Made by a program: the position numbers and the translations under genes. Under the pieces are notes generated by a model. The model was given only the letters and a program-made list of their open reading frames with translations, was not told where the DNA came from and did no database searches. A stretch of 9,817 bases of DNA from Flemingiibacterium sp045636265 (lineage in GTDB: Bacteria; Bacillota; Clostridia; Oscillospirales; CAG-272): NCBI GenBank assembly GCA_045636265.1, contig JAZTXD010000002.1:1-9817 (forward strand), given 5' to 3'. Shown here piece after piece: positions 1 through 7,346 of this stretch (position 1 is the first letter of the stretch; every line of letters begins with the position of its first letter).

Positions 1-2787
1 GGGGCGGTGGCTTTGCTGTGCTCTTTTGCCATGTCACGCTTTGTGTTTGACGCTATCGGCGCAGAGCTCCCACGCGGCTTCGTTTTCGGTGTATGCCTCG
101 CTCTCACCGCGCTGTTCTCTATAATGGCGGTAAACAGAATACTGTTTGCATCGGGCGCCCTTCTCACAGTCTGCGGCACAGTATTAGCACTGCAATCGCT
201 CGATAGCATAGTAAACGTGTGCTATTTTGTCGGCATCTCCGTATTCAACGCATGGTGCCGACGTCTTGCGGACATCGGCTACAGTATTATGAACAGAAAG
301 ATTATCAACATTTCCGATAAGCTTTCCGATATAGGCTGTACCGAGGAGCAAATATTCAAACTTGCCGCGTTTCTTATAATGATGTTCTTTGCGGCAGTGT
401 GCGTTTTTGCCGTTATCCGCCGCGCAAAGACGGTGCTTCTTCTCGGCGCATATGCCGCACTTGTCACCGTGGCGCCTTATTTTGAGCTCATAGAAAACTC
501 TCTCGGACTGTCCCTCATGTTAGCTTCAGTATGCGCCGTTGTCACACTGAGCCTATATGACGGTGTATTCTGCAAAAAGAAATCCGTGTCCGCGGCACTC
601 GGAACGATAAATAATTCCCCCGCTTCACGCCGCGAGCTTGAATACACGCTTCGGGCAAACTCCAGTCTTGGCGGATATGCCGGCGCACTCTCGGCGCTGG
701 CGGCGCTTCTTATCATATCCCTCACAGCAGGCATATCCGAGCCAATGAAGGACATGCCGAAAATATCTCACCCCGCAGAGAAGATACAGAACTATTTAAT
801 CTCAAGAATCGACTCTGGCAGCGACTCCTCGCTTCTGTCTGCGGACAGCTCCATTCAGGAAAGCCGAAAAACGACGGCAAACGAGAGAACATCCTTGGGG
901 CTTCAAATTTTCGAGGTGCAAACAGATGTGGATATCCCCGTATATCTTCGTTCGTGGGCAGGAAAAGATTACTATAATGACGGATGGCATACCGCATCCA
1001 CCGACAGACTCGAAGAATACCGGGATATGTTCGGCGCCGGCTTCTCACATGAATTTCTCACCTCGGAGCTGATTTGCGCTGTTGACCCCACGCTGTATGA
1101 TGTGACTGATGTCAAGACACAGGACTCACTTGAGCTTGGATTTGTAAGCAGCTATGTTCATATAAACAAAAAATCCCCCAGCGGCTCGCTTGTTTACATG
1201 CCCTCGTACACCGACCAGCGTGCACGGCTGATGAGATACGGCACCGAAGACAAGCTCCACTTCGGCGGATATCAGAACTATTACGACGGAATATTTGTGT
1301 CGTCGGGATACATCTTCACTGACGATTACACCGTCCTCGCAAGGCTTGGTCTTCCCCCCACAGAAGAAAATGTGCAAAATATCGCAAGACTTGTGCGGCA
1401 TTACGCCGGAGAGTATGAGCTGCTACGTTCCATGCGTGCGCTTCTCGCATCCAGCAAAGATATATCCGATGTGCGCGAGGTTTACCCGGATTTGGCGGTG
1501 GATATCGAGCCGATTTCCACAGTTTCGGGAAAATACACATTCCCGACAGGTGAAGACAGCCTTTCCTACCGCTATGCATTTGTCATGGATGAGGATGAGC
1601 GCCAGCATACAGATGCGCTCACCGACAATCTTTCGCTGTACCATAGCTATGTATACGACAGCTATCTCACAGTGTATGAACACTTTGATGAGTTCAATGC
1701 TCTGATACGGCAAATCTGTCAGGAAAACGGCATTGACATGCGCCGTGATTCGGCTACATATGACGGAAGGCACCGCATAGTCCGCGCCGTTATCGACTAT
1801 CTTTCGGAAAATATGACCTACACGCTTTCGCCCAAAGCGCCAAGTCTGACATACCGCTACTCAAACGGTGCGGCTACATTCCTGTTTGACACAAAGGAAG
1901 GGTACTGTTCGCAATATGCAAGTGCCGCCATAATGCTGCTTCGAAGCGCCGGCATCCCCGCGCGCTACGCCGAGGGATATATTGCCGATGAATTCAGTCA
2001 GACCACAAAAAAGAATGCCCCCGGCAAATACATATCGTATGTAACCGACAGCAATGCCCATGCGTGGGTCGAGGTGTACTACGATTACTACGGCTGGCTG
2101 ACGTATGAAGCCACAACCCCGTACATCCGTGAGGACGAGCCGTCGGGCAGCGACGCCGGCATTGATACCGATTCGCAGACGACAGAGCGTGAGGACACCA
2201 CCGCACCGATGCTCCCCGTTGTCACAACGGCTCCAACAAGCGATGCGAACAGCACCGACACATCCGATGTCACCACATCCGCGGATGCGCATAAGACACC
2301 CGAGAAAGATTCGGATAACACGGGGGTGAAAGCGGTTATAGCCGTTGTTATTATCTCTGCCGCTGCTTGCGTGCTCATTGTTGTCGTCATGTCGCTGAAG
2401 CGCCGCGCTGACAGAGAAAGAGAAACGCGCGAAACGCTTATCCGCCGCGCAAAAGACGGCATATCCGACACCGCAGAGCGCATCGCCGCCGCACGTACAC
2501 TCGGCGACACGGTAATGAAGCTGCTCCAAATCAGGCAGCTCTCACCGGACAAAGCCGAAACAGCAAGCGCTTTCGGCGCCCGTGTTGATACAACACTCGG
2601 CGAAGCGTGCGAATTGAGCTTCTGTGAAGTTATGCGTGCAATAACCGCCGCGGAGTTCGGTGACAGCATTTCCCCCGAGGAGCTTTCGCTTATTGCCGAC
2701 GGCGCGGCTTACCTTGAAAAAGCAATAATCTCCGAAGCAGGGCCGCTTAAGGGGGCGATGTATAAGTATTTTGGGCTTATGTCTTGA
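1..2787 (+). CDS. TgpA-like membrane-anchored transglutaminase-domain protein, 5' end cut by the window
   Basis: The reading frame is open to the left edge, so the true start is probably upstream; a GTG at position 7 is only the first possible in-window start and numbering here begins there (926 residues). The N-terminus is strongly hydrophobic, with likely membrane segments near 24-42, 44-63, 118-138, 142-160, 166-185 and 223-243. A long region of about 250-580, presumably outside the cell, follows. The transglutaminase/protease-like core lies at about 590-705: GYCSQYA with Cys634, NAHAWVEV with His685, then GWLTYEATTPY with Glu701 where many relatives have Asp. A Thr/Ser/Asp-rich linker leads to a membrane helix at about 774-797 and a charged tail of about 125 residues resembling the DUF4129-type end of TgpA proteins. 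The layout matches TgpA-like proteins of Firmicutes, often found beside DUF58 and MoxR-ATPase genes, which would lie left of this window. The substrate is unknown; a cell-surface cysteine-hydrolase or crosslinking role is inferred. Confidence 0.85.
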   Translation, partial: GAVALLCSFAMSRFVFDAIGAELPRGFVFGVCLALTALFSIMAVNRILFASGALLTVCGTVLALQSLDSIVNVCYFVGISVFNAWCRRLADIGYSIMNRKIINISDKLSDIGCTEEQIFKLAAFLIMMFFAAVCVFAVIRRAKTVLLLGAYAALVTVAPYFELIENSLGLSLMLASVCAVVTLSLYDGVFCKKKSVSAALGTINNSPASRRELEYTLRANSSLGGYAGALSALAALLIISLTAGISEPMKDMPKISHPAEKIQNYLISRIDSGSDSSLLSADSSIQESRKTTANERTSLGLQIFEVQTDVDIPVYLRSWAGKDYYNDGWHTASTDRLEEYRDMFGAGFSHEFLTSELICAVDPTLYDVTDVKTQDSLELGFVSSYVHINKKSPSGSLVYMPSYTDQRARLMRYGTEDKLHFGGYQNYYDGIFVSSGYIFTDDYTVLARLGLPPTEENVQNIARLVRHYAGEYELLRSMRALLASSKDISDVREVYPDLAVDIEPISTVSGKYTFPTGEDSLSYRYAFVMDEDERQHTDALTDNLSLYHSYVYDSYLTVYEHFDEFNALIRQICQENGIDMRRDSATYDGRHRIVRAVIDYLSENMTYTLSPKAPSLTYRYSNGAATFLFDTKEGYCSQYASAAIMLLRSAGIPARYAEGYIADEFSQTTKKNAPGKYISYVTDSNAHAWVEVYYDYYGWLTYEATTPYIREDEPSGSDAGIDTDSQTTEREDTTAPMLPVVTTAPTSDANSTDTSDVTTSADAHKTPEKDSDNTGVKAVIAVVIISAAACVLIVVVMSLKRRADRERETRETLIRRAKDGISDTAERIAAARTLGDTVMKLLQIRQLSPDKAETASAFGARVDTTLGEACELSFCEVMRAITAAEFGDSISPEELSLIADGAAYLEKAIISEAGPLKGAMYKYFGLMS

Positions 2788-2812
2788 TTTATCGCTAATT
2801 TTGTGGTAAAAT
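2784..2812 (+). promoter_or_regulatory. Likely sigma-A promoter of mrnC-wecB-lysR, with extended -10
   Basis: TTGATT (2784-2789) and TAAAAT (2807-2812) are separated by exactly 17 bases, and a TG one base before the -10 (2804-2805) gives an extended -10. The -35 box overlaps the stop codon of the upstream transglutaminase gene. Transcription would start near 2819, leaving a leader of about 70 bases that contains a short GC hairpin (2823-2836, CGGCA/TGCCG, no T-run after it). Assigned from consensus match only. Confidence 0.5.
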
Positions 2813-2854
2813 ATGTATGATACGGCAGGCTTGCCGCATATCTCAACAAAAGTC

Positions 2855-2889
2855 GAAAGGAAGTCTTTTTGTAAGACTTGATTTCATGC
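2855..2889 (+). promoter_or_regulatory. Shine-Dalgarno separated from the mrnC start by a hairpin
   Basis: GAAAGG (2855-2860) is followed at once by an inverted repeat, AAGTCT (2861-2866) and AGACTT (2874-2879), with a 7-base loop. With this 6-bp stem looped out, the Shine-Dalgarno is 10 bases from ATG 2890, a normal distance; without it the gap is 29. The stem is A/T-rich and of modest stability, so its use is an inference. Confidence 0.4.
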
Positions 2890-3291
2890 ATGGACAGTAA
2901 AATCGTATCCACCCTATCCGGCGCCACGCTTGCCTATCTCGGCGACGCGGTGTTTGAGGTGATCGTAAGACGCTACCTTGTGTCGCTCGGCGTTGCCGAC
3001 GGGGGTACGCTCTCGCGCCTTGCCTTAAGATTCGTGCGTGCCACAGCACAGAGTGCCTGCGTTGACAAGCTGGAGGGGCACCTCACAGAGGATGAGGAAT
3101 ATATATACAAGCGCGGCAGGAATGCCAACGGAATCGCGATTCCTAAAAGCGCATCCGCACGCGAATACCGCCGTGCAACCGGACTTGAAGCGCTCTTCGC
3201 ATATCTTGACCTGACCGGTCAGAGTGAACGCGCAAACGAGCTTTTTCATATCGGTTTTGCCGATGTTATGGCAGAGCTTGAAAATAAGTGA
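2890..3291 (+). CDS. mrnC: Mini-ribonuclease III (MrnC)
   Basis: This is a 133-residue RNase III-type catalytic domain without a double-stranded-RNA-binding domain, the size expected for Mini-III. Family signatures are clear: LAYLGDAVFEVIVRRYL at 14-30 with the metal-binding Asp19, YKRGRNAN at 73-80, and EYRRATGLEALFAYL at 92-106 with the second catalytic acid Glu100. Mini-III enzymes act as dimers in the cytoplasm and trim both ends of 23S rRNA precursor in Firmicutes. I chose the ATG at 2890; a TTG at 2878 in the same frame would add four residues (MISC). A stop at 2872-2874 rules out anything longer. The only Shine-Dalgarno, GAAAGG (2855-2860), is 29 bases from the ATG, but a hairpin at 2861-2879 lies between them and would reduce the effective gap to about 10. 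The gene often sits between cysS and rlmB in other Firmicutes; here it is followed by wecB after 65 bases. Confidence 0.92.
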   Translation: MDSKIVSTLSGATLAYLGDAVFEVIVRRYLVSLGVADGGTLSRLALRFVRATAQSACVDKLEGHLTEDEEYIYKRGRNANGIAIPKSASAREYRRATGLEALFAYLDLTGQSERANELFHIGFADVMAELENK

Positions 3292-3356
3292 AACCGTAGG
3301 GGTGGGGTTTGCTCGCCCGGAAAAAAATTTTCTGTTAGAAAGCAAGGAGTAACATC
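3292..3356 (+). repeat. mrnC-wecB gap with degenerate palindrome, then wecB ribosome binding site
   Basis: The 65-base gap contains GGGTGGG (3300-3306) and CTCGCCC (3312-3318), which fold into a 7-bp stem with two G-U pairs and a 5-base loop. No T-run follows, so it is not a good terminator. It resembles short GC-rich intergenic palindromes of clostridial genomes, but that family link is from memory and not proven here. AAGGAG at 3344-3349, 7 bases from the ATG, sets the wecB start. No separate promoter is evident, so wecB is likely read through from the mrnC promoter. Confidence 0.4.
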
Positions 3357-4469
3357 ATGATAAAAGTAATGTCAGTATTCGGAACCCGCCCCGAGGCAAT
3401 AAAAATGTGCCCTCTCGTAAAGGCACTTGAGGCGGCAGACGGAATCGAGAGCATCGTCACCGTTACCGCACAGCACAGAGAAATGCTCGACAGCGCACTT
3501 GAATTCTTCGGCGTTAAGCCGGACTACGACCTCAATATCATGAAGCGCGGTCAGACTCTCACCGGCATCACCGCCGACGTAATCGTGGGACTCGAATCCG
3601 TTATGAAGGACGCAAAGCCCGACCTCGTGCTCGTTCACGGCGACACCACAACAAGCTTCGCGGCGGCACTTGCGGCGTTCTACGCACAGGTTCCCGTAGG
3701 CCATGTGGAAGCCGGACTTCGCACCTACGACCGCTATTCTCCCTACCCCGAGGAAATAAACCGCAACCTTACCACAAAGCTTGCAACGCTTCATTTCGCG
3801 CCCACCGAGCTTAACCGCTCCCAGCTTGCGCGTGAAGCTGTCACCGAGAATGTATTCGTCACCGGAAACACCGCGCTTGATGCGTTCCAGTACACAGTAA
3901 AGCCGGACTATAAGTTCGCGAACGAAAAGCTCGGACAGATAGATTTTGAAAACGAAAAGGTTATCACCGTGACCGCACACCGCCGCGAAAATCAGAACGG
4001 CGGCATCGAGAATATCTGCCGCGCTATTTTAAGGCTCTCCGAGCTTTATCCCGAGCTTCGCTTTGTGTACCCCGTACACTTAAGCCCCGCGGTACGCAAC
4101 GTTGTATTCCCCCTGCTCGATAACCACGAGCGTATCACGCTCATTGACCCCATTGACGTCGCGGACATGCACAATCTTCTCTCGAAGTCCTACTTCATCA
4201 TGTCCGACTCGGGCGGAATTCAGGAGGAAGCCCCCTCGTTCGGCAAGCCCGTGCTCGTTCTGCGTACGGAAACCGAGCGTCCCGAGGCAGCAGAGGCAGG
4301 TACAGTTAAGGTTATCGGTACAGACACAGACAGAGTTATCGCAGAGGCGCAAACGCTTCTGTGCGACAAAGCAGAGTTTGACCGCATGGCAAACGCTAAA
4401 AACCCCTACGGCGACGGCAAGGCATCGCTCTATATCATCGACGCTATCAAGAAATATTTCAACATCTGA
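3357..4469 (+). CDS. wecB: UDP-N-acetylglucosamine 2-epimerase (non-hydrolysing)
   Basis: This cytoplasmic enzyme interconverts UDP-GlcNAc and UDP-ManNAc, supplying ManNAc for teichoic acid linkage units, capsules or other envelope polysaccharides. The 370-residue length is normal for the family (called WecB, MnaA or RffE). The protein opens with the typical MIKVMSVFGTRPEAIKM. Expected catalytic positions are present: Asp96 in VHGDTTTS, Glu118 in GHVEAGLRTYDRYSPYPEE, Glu132/Glu133 in the same stretch, and His208 in TAHRREN. The UDP-binding C-terminal motif SDSGGIQEEAPSFGKPV spans about 283-299. AAGGAG seven bases upstream supports the ATG. The gene sits 65 bases behind mrnC and 14 bases ahead of a LysR gene, suggesting one transcript. 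No glycosyltransferase or ManNAc dehydrogenase gene is beside it, so the polymer it serves cannot be named from this window. Confidence 0.95.
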   Translation: MIKVMSVFGTRPEAIKMCPLVKALEAADGIESIVTVTAQHREMLDSALEFFGVKPDYDLNIMKRGQTLTGITADVIVGLESVMKDAKPDLVLVHGDTTTSFAAALAAFYAQVPVGHVEAGLRTYDRYSPYPEEINRNLTTKLATLHFAPTELNRSQLAREAVTENVFVTGNTALDAFQYTVKPDYKFANEKLGQIDFENEKVITVTAHRRENQNGGIENICRAILRLSELYPELRFVYPVHLSPAVRNVVFPLLDNHERITLIDPIDVADMHNLLSKSYFIMSDSGGIQEEAPSFGKPVLVLRTETERPEAAEAGTVKVIGTDTDRVIAEAQTLLCDKAEFDRMANAKNPYGDGKASLYIIDAIKKYFNI

Positions 4470-4483
4470 AAGGCTGAGATACT

Positions 4484-5422
4484 ATGAACATAATGCATCT
4501 CAAATACGCTGTTGAGGTAGCAAAGACAGGCTCTGTCACCAAGGCGGCGGAAAACCTTTTCATGGGACAACCAAACTTAAGCAAAGCCATACGCGAGCTT
4601 GAAGAAAACCTCGGCGTTACGCTGTTCAAGCGCACCTCAAAGGGTATTGTGCCAACGCAAAAAGGTGAGGAGTTTCTCGTTTATGCCAAGCGCATACTCG
4701 TGCAGATAGACGAGCTTGAATCCATATACCACAGTCATTCGGACGAAAAGCAGAGCTTCAGCATCTCTATCCCCCGCGGAAGCTATATGGCATACGGCTT
4801 CACAAATTTCGTCAAGCGCCTTGACATGGACAAAGAGATTGAGATATACTACAAGGAAACCAATTCCGTTGAGGCTATAACGAATATTGTTCAGTCAAAC
4901 TATAACCTCGCCATTATCCGCTGCAGAGATGTATTCGAGCAGTATTTTACAAGACTGCTTTACGAAAAGGAGTTAAAGAGTGAGCTTCTGTGGGAATTCC
5001 GTTACATTGCGGTAATGTCAAAGAATCATCCGCTCGCAAAGAAGAAGGTGCTCACCTGCGCGGACTTTGCAGACTCCATTGAAATACTCCACAGCGACAA
5101 CGCTGTTCCCACGCTTCCGACGATTGAGGCAAAGCGCATGGAGGGAATTGAGAACTCCAACAAGCGCATCTACGTCTGCGAGCGCGGAAGCCAGATGGAG
5201 CTGCTTGCAAACATTCCGAATTCCTTCATGTGGGTGTCACCGATACCCGAGAAGATACTCGACAGATACGGTCTTATCCAGAGAAGCGTATCCGACGCGG
5301 ACTACAACTACAAGGATATGATAGTATATCCGCGCTCCTACAGGCTCTCCGAGCTTGACCATATGTACATCGAGGAGCTTCACGCTGTTATAAAACAGCT
5401 TGATGAGCTTAAAGTTAAATAG
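4484..5422 (+). CDS. LysR-family transcriptional regulator
   Basis: This 312-residue protein has an N-terminal winged helix-turn-helix at about 4-62, with the family pattern AKTGSVTKAAENLFMGQPNL then SKAIRELEENLGVTLFKRTS. A linker helix and a periplasmic-binding-protein-like effector domain follow (about 90-300). LysR regulators act as tetramers and usually bind a small-molecule inducer; nothing here identifies the ligand. The start at 4484 has GAAAGG ten bases upstream, overlapping the wecB stop; an ATG three codons later is possible. It lies in the same direction as wecB with a 14-base gap, so it is probably co-transcribed. That is unusual, because many LysR genes are transcribed divergently from their target. 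Its target may lie elsewhere, or it may act on its own operon. The gene ends at a strong terminator. Confidence 0.9.
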   Translation: MNIMHLKYAVEVAKTGSVTKAAENLFMGQPNLSKAIRELEENLGVTLFKRTSKGIVPTQKGEEFLVYAKRILVQIDELESIYHSHSDEKQSFSISIPRGSYMAYGFTNFVKRLDMDKEIEIYYKETNSVEAITNIVQSNYNLAIIRCRDVFEQYFTRLLYEKELKSELLWEFRYIAVMSKNHPLAKKKVLTCADFADSIEILHSDNAVPTLPTIEAKRMEGIENSNKRIYVCERGSQMELLANIPNSFMWVSPIPEKILDRYGLIQRSVSDADYNYKDMIVYPRSYRLSELDHMYIEELHAVIKQLDELKVK

Positions 5423-5430
5423 TATTTGTG

Positions 5431-5461
5431 TCGGCGCTCGCATGAGCGCCGATTTTGTTTT
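5431..5461 (+). terminator. Intrinsic terminator after lysR
   Basis: TCGGCGCTC (5431-5439) and GAGCGCCGA (5444-5452) form a perfect 9-bp GC-rich stem around a GCAT loop, followed by TTTTGTTTT (5453-5461). It begins 9 bases after the lysR stop and would end the mrnC-wecB-lysR transcript. The same 9-bp stem recurs at 5864-5885 with loop GTAT. Confidence 0.85.
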
Positions 5462-5488
5462 GCGCATCGCCGTAGCCTCGGGAGGACG

Positions 5489-5529
5489 CAAAAGGGAGAG
5501 GACAACCTACGGTTTTCCTCTCCCTTTTG
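5489..5529. repeat. Large near-perfect palindrome, left side of cassette A
   Basis: A 14-bp outer stem starts CAAAAGGGAGAGGA (5489-5502) and closes at 5516-5529. Inside it, AACC pairs with GGTT around a TAC loop. Both strands end the stem in four T, so it could act as a weak bidirectional terminator. Its core GACAACC..GGTTTTC also appears, inverted and with a longer centre, in the palindrome at 5799-5846. Confidence 0.6.
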
Positions 5530-5798
5530 AAACCCTCACTTTTCCCTCACGCCCGACTCGCGCTCAAGGTCGCCGATCGGGCTTGCGCCCTCCGGCTCTA
5601 TTCGCGCCGGTAAAGCGGTGCCTATAGATGCCGCTCCACTTATGCCTTCCCTTGGGGGAAGGGGGACCGCGTCAGCGGTGGATGAGGGTTTTGCGGTGCC
5701 TTTAATGAGGGCACCATGTTCGCACAAAGGCGCGCGAATCTTTTTTGAGCGCCGGGGAGCGCCTCCGGCGCAAAGCCAAGGAAAGGGGGAGGCGCCCG

Positions 5799-5846
5799 AG
5801 GAGGGGCGAAAACCTGCGGCGTTTGACGCTGGTTGTCGCCCCTCCT
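5799..5846. repeat. Large three-tier palindrome, right side of cassette A
   Basis: The outer stem AGGAGGGGCGA (5799-5809) pairs with TCGCCCCTCCT (5836-5846). Inside are AACC (5811-5814) with GGTT (5831-5834), and GCGT (5819-5822) with ACGC (5826-5829) around a TTG loop. Read on the - strand it carries GACAACC then GGTTTTC, as does the palindrome at 5489-5529, so the two look like inverted relatives. Confidence 0.6.
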
Positions 5847-5863
5847 TGGACTTACGCAAAGCC

Positions 5864-5885
5864 TCGGCGCTCGTATGAGCGCCGA
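5864..5885. repeat. Second copy of the lysR terminator palindrome
   Basis: TCGGCGCTC-GTAT-GAGCGCCGA differs from the 5431-5452 hairpin by one loop base only. There is no T-run after it on the + strand, so here it is a repeat rather than a terminator. The two copies bound about 411 bases of repeat-rich sequence. Confidence 0.7.
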
Positions 5886-5898
5886 ACCATACGGACAC

Positions 5899-5933
5899 AA
5901 AAACCGGCAGAGGAATAATACCTCTGCCGGTTT
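5899..5933 (-). terminator. Intrinsic terminator of the symporter gene, possibly bidirectional
   Basis: A perfect 13-bp stem, AAACCGGCAGAGG (5901-5913) with CCTCTGCCGGTTT (5921-5933), has a 7-base loop. On the - strand the stem runs into five T (complement of A5899-5903). It lies 12 bases past the symporter stop. On the + strand the tail is only TTT, so stopping of transcription from the left is possible but weaker. Confidence 0.9.
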
Positions 5934-5944
5934 CTCACATTACA

Positions 5945-7336
5945 TTATTGAAGAAAATCCTCGTCACTCTTTTGCTTGGATGATTTGACAACCATTCCCG
6001 CGAGTGCAACCATCGCGATAACGTTGGGGATTACCATGAGCTGATTGAACATATCGGTGAGCTCCCAAACGAGGTCGTTGGAGAGGATCGAACCGAGGAA
6101 GATAAACACAAGCGCGATGAGCATGTAAGGAATCGACGCCTTTTTGCCGAAAAGATAATTGACGTTTACCTTGCCGAAGAAATTCCAGGAAAGAATGGTT
6201 GAGAACGCGAAGAAGAACAGGCAGACCGCAACGAATATGTTACCGACATTTGTGCCGAAAATGCTGCCGAATGCAAGCTGTGCCATGTTGGTCTTTGCAA
6301 TTCCCTCAGCCGCACCGGTTGCCGCAAGCGGACCGTTGCCTGCATACAGAGTGGATATAACTACGAGCGCTGTCATGTTGAGAACGATGATAGTGTCAAT
6401 AAACACACCGATCATTGCAACAACACCCTGATCGTGCGGAGCCTTAACATTCGCAAGAGCGTGCGCGTGAGGAGTAGAACCCATACCTGCTTCGTTTGAG
6501 AAGAGTCCGCGCTTTACACCCTGGCTTATCGCATTCTTGAGAGCTGCACCGATACCGCCGCCAAGAAGCGCGTTCGGGATGAACGCATACTTAAAGATCA
6601 TCGCAAAGGTTTCGGGGATATACTGTATGCGTGCAACGAGGATGATAAGCGAGCCTACGATATAGATGAGCGCCATAACGGGAACGAGCTTTTCCGTTAC
6701 AGATGCAATACGCTGTACGCCGCCAAGGAATATAAGTGCCGCAATTGCGGTGACGATAAGTCCCACTACCCAAGTCGGAATACCGAATGCGGTATTGCAG
6801 GTTTCACCGATAGAGTTTGACTGAACCATGCTGCCCATAAAGCCGAGCGCAAGGAAGGTGGAAACGGCAAAGAATCCTGCGAGGAACTTACCGAATTTGC
6901 CCTTAAAGGCGTGAGTTATGTAGTAAACGGGGCCGCCGTGAAGATTGCCATCGGCATCAGTCACGCGAGTCTTCTGTGCGAGTACTGCCTCGGAATAGCT
7001 TGTTGCCATACCGAAGAATGCGATGATCCACATCCAGAAAATTGCACCGGGGCCGCCGATGAGTATTGCACCGCAAGCACCGATAATGTTACCGGTACCA
7101 ACCTGTGCGGCGATTGCCGTTGCCAATGCCTGGAACGAGCTGAGTCCCTTTTCCTGCTTGCCGCCCTTAAGCGAGATGTTGCCGAATACCTTTCTCATAC
7201 CCTCGCCAAAGCAGCGCACCTGAACGAATCTGGTACGAATGGAGAAGTAGAGTCCGACACCAACGAGAAGTATGATAAGAATGTAGTCGGACAGGTAAGC
7301 GTTGATTGTTTTTACAATAGATAAAAGCGTGTCCAT
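5945..7336 (-). CDS. AGCS-family sodium:alanine/glycine symporter
   Basis: This 463-residue inner-membrane transporter takes up small neutral amino acids with sodium. About ten or eleven hydrophobic helices are visible. Family signatures are clear: AAQVGTGNIIGACGAILIGG at 76-95 followed by PGAIFWMW to 103, and KRGLFSNEAGMGSTPHAHA at 275-293. The frame continues upstream to an ATG at 7393, but that start has no Shine-Dalgarno and lies right after a terminator hairpin. ATG 7336 has GGAGGT (7341-7346) four bases ahead and gives the usual N-terminus (MDTLLSIVK), so I chose it. A tandem glycine riboswitch in the leader argues that glycine is a physiological substrate or signal. By analogy with the glycine riboswitch of a streptococcal AGCS gene, excess glycine may switch expression off, but the direction cannot be read from sequence. 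The gene stands alone between two repeat regions and has its own promoter and terminator. Confidence 0.95.
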   Translation of the reverse strand: MDTLLSIVKTINAYLSDYILIILLVGVGLYFSIRTRFVQVRCFGEGMRKVFGNISLKGGKQEKGLSSFQALATAIAAQVGTGNIIGACGAILIGGPGAIFWMWIIAFFGMATSYSEAVLAQKTRVTDADGNLHGGPVYYITHAFKGKFGKFLAGFFAVSTFLALGFMGSMVQSNSIGETCNTAFGIPTWVVGLIVTAIAALIFLGGVQRIASVTEKLVPVMALIYIVGSLIILVARIQYIPETFAMIFKYAFIPNALLGGGIGAALKNAISQGVKRGLFSNEAGMGSTPHAHALANVKAPHDQGVVAMIGVFIDTIIVLNMTALVVISTLYAGNGPLAATGAAEGIAKTNMAQLAFGSIFGTNVGNIFVAVCLFFFAFSTILSWNFFGKVNVNYLFGKKASIPYMLIALVFIFLGSILSNDLVWELTDMFNQLMVIPNVIAMVALAGMVVKSSKQKSDEDFLQ

Positions 7337-7340
7337 TTTA

Positions 7341-7346
7341 ACCTCC
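7341..7346 (-). promoter_or_regulatory. Ribosome binding site deciding the symporter start
   Basis: GGAGGT on the - strand lies 4 bases before ATG 7336. It is the only strong Shine-Dalgarno in the leader, and it places the start 19 codons inside the longest open frame. A CTCC at about 7374-7379 upstream could pair with it, which is speculative. Confidence 0.75.

Larger units (their letters stand above)
5462..5898. repeat. Gene-free mosaic of palindromic repeats (cassette A)
   Basis: No believable gene lies in this stretch; the short open frames across it read through repeats. Hairpins in order: a 14-bp stem at 5489-5529 with inner AACC/GGTT; GGGC/GCCC near 5579-5590; CCTTCCC/GGGAAGG at 5645-5662; ACCGC/GCGGT at 5666-5679; GGTGCC/GGCACC at 5695-5715; GCGCC/GGCGC at 5759-5771; a stem of at least 11 bp at 5799-5846 with inner AACC/GGTT and GCGT/ACGC; and finally a second copy of the lysR terminator stem at 5864-5885. 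The 5645-5687 part has the same layout as the repeat arms at 7837-7959. This looks like nested non-autonomous repeat elements. No transposase is present and target-site duplications are not obvious. Confidence 0.6.

Noticed and set aside
1861..2529. A 222-codon open frame antisense to the transglutaminase core.
   Set aside because: It lies opposite a clearly recognisable domain and shows no family pattern of its own.
5618..5878. Open frames of about 86 codons on both strands within cassette A.
   Set aside because: They read straight through hairpins and repeat arms (for example PSLGGRGTASAVDE from the 5645-5687 repeat), lack a convincing ribosome binding site and look like typical spurious repeat-derived predictions.
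5431..5945. Possible CRISPR array because of repeated palindromes.
   Set aside because: Repeats are unequal in length and spacing, different hairpins alternate, and there are no regular spacers or cas genes.
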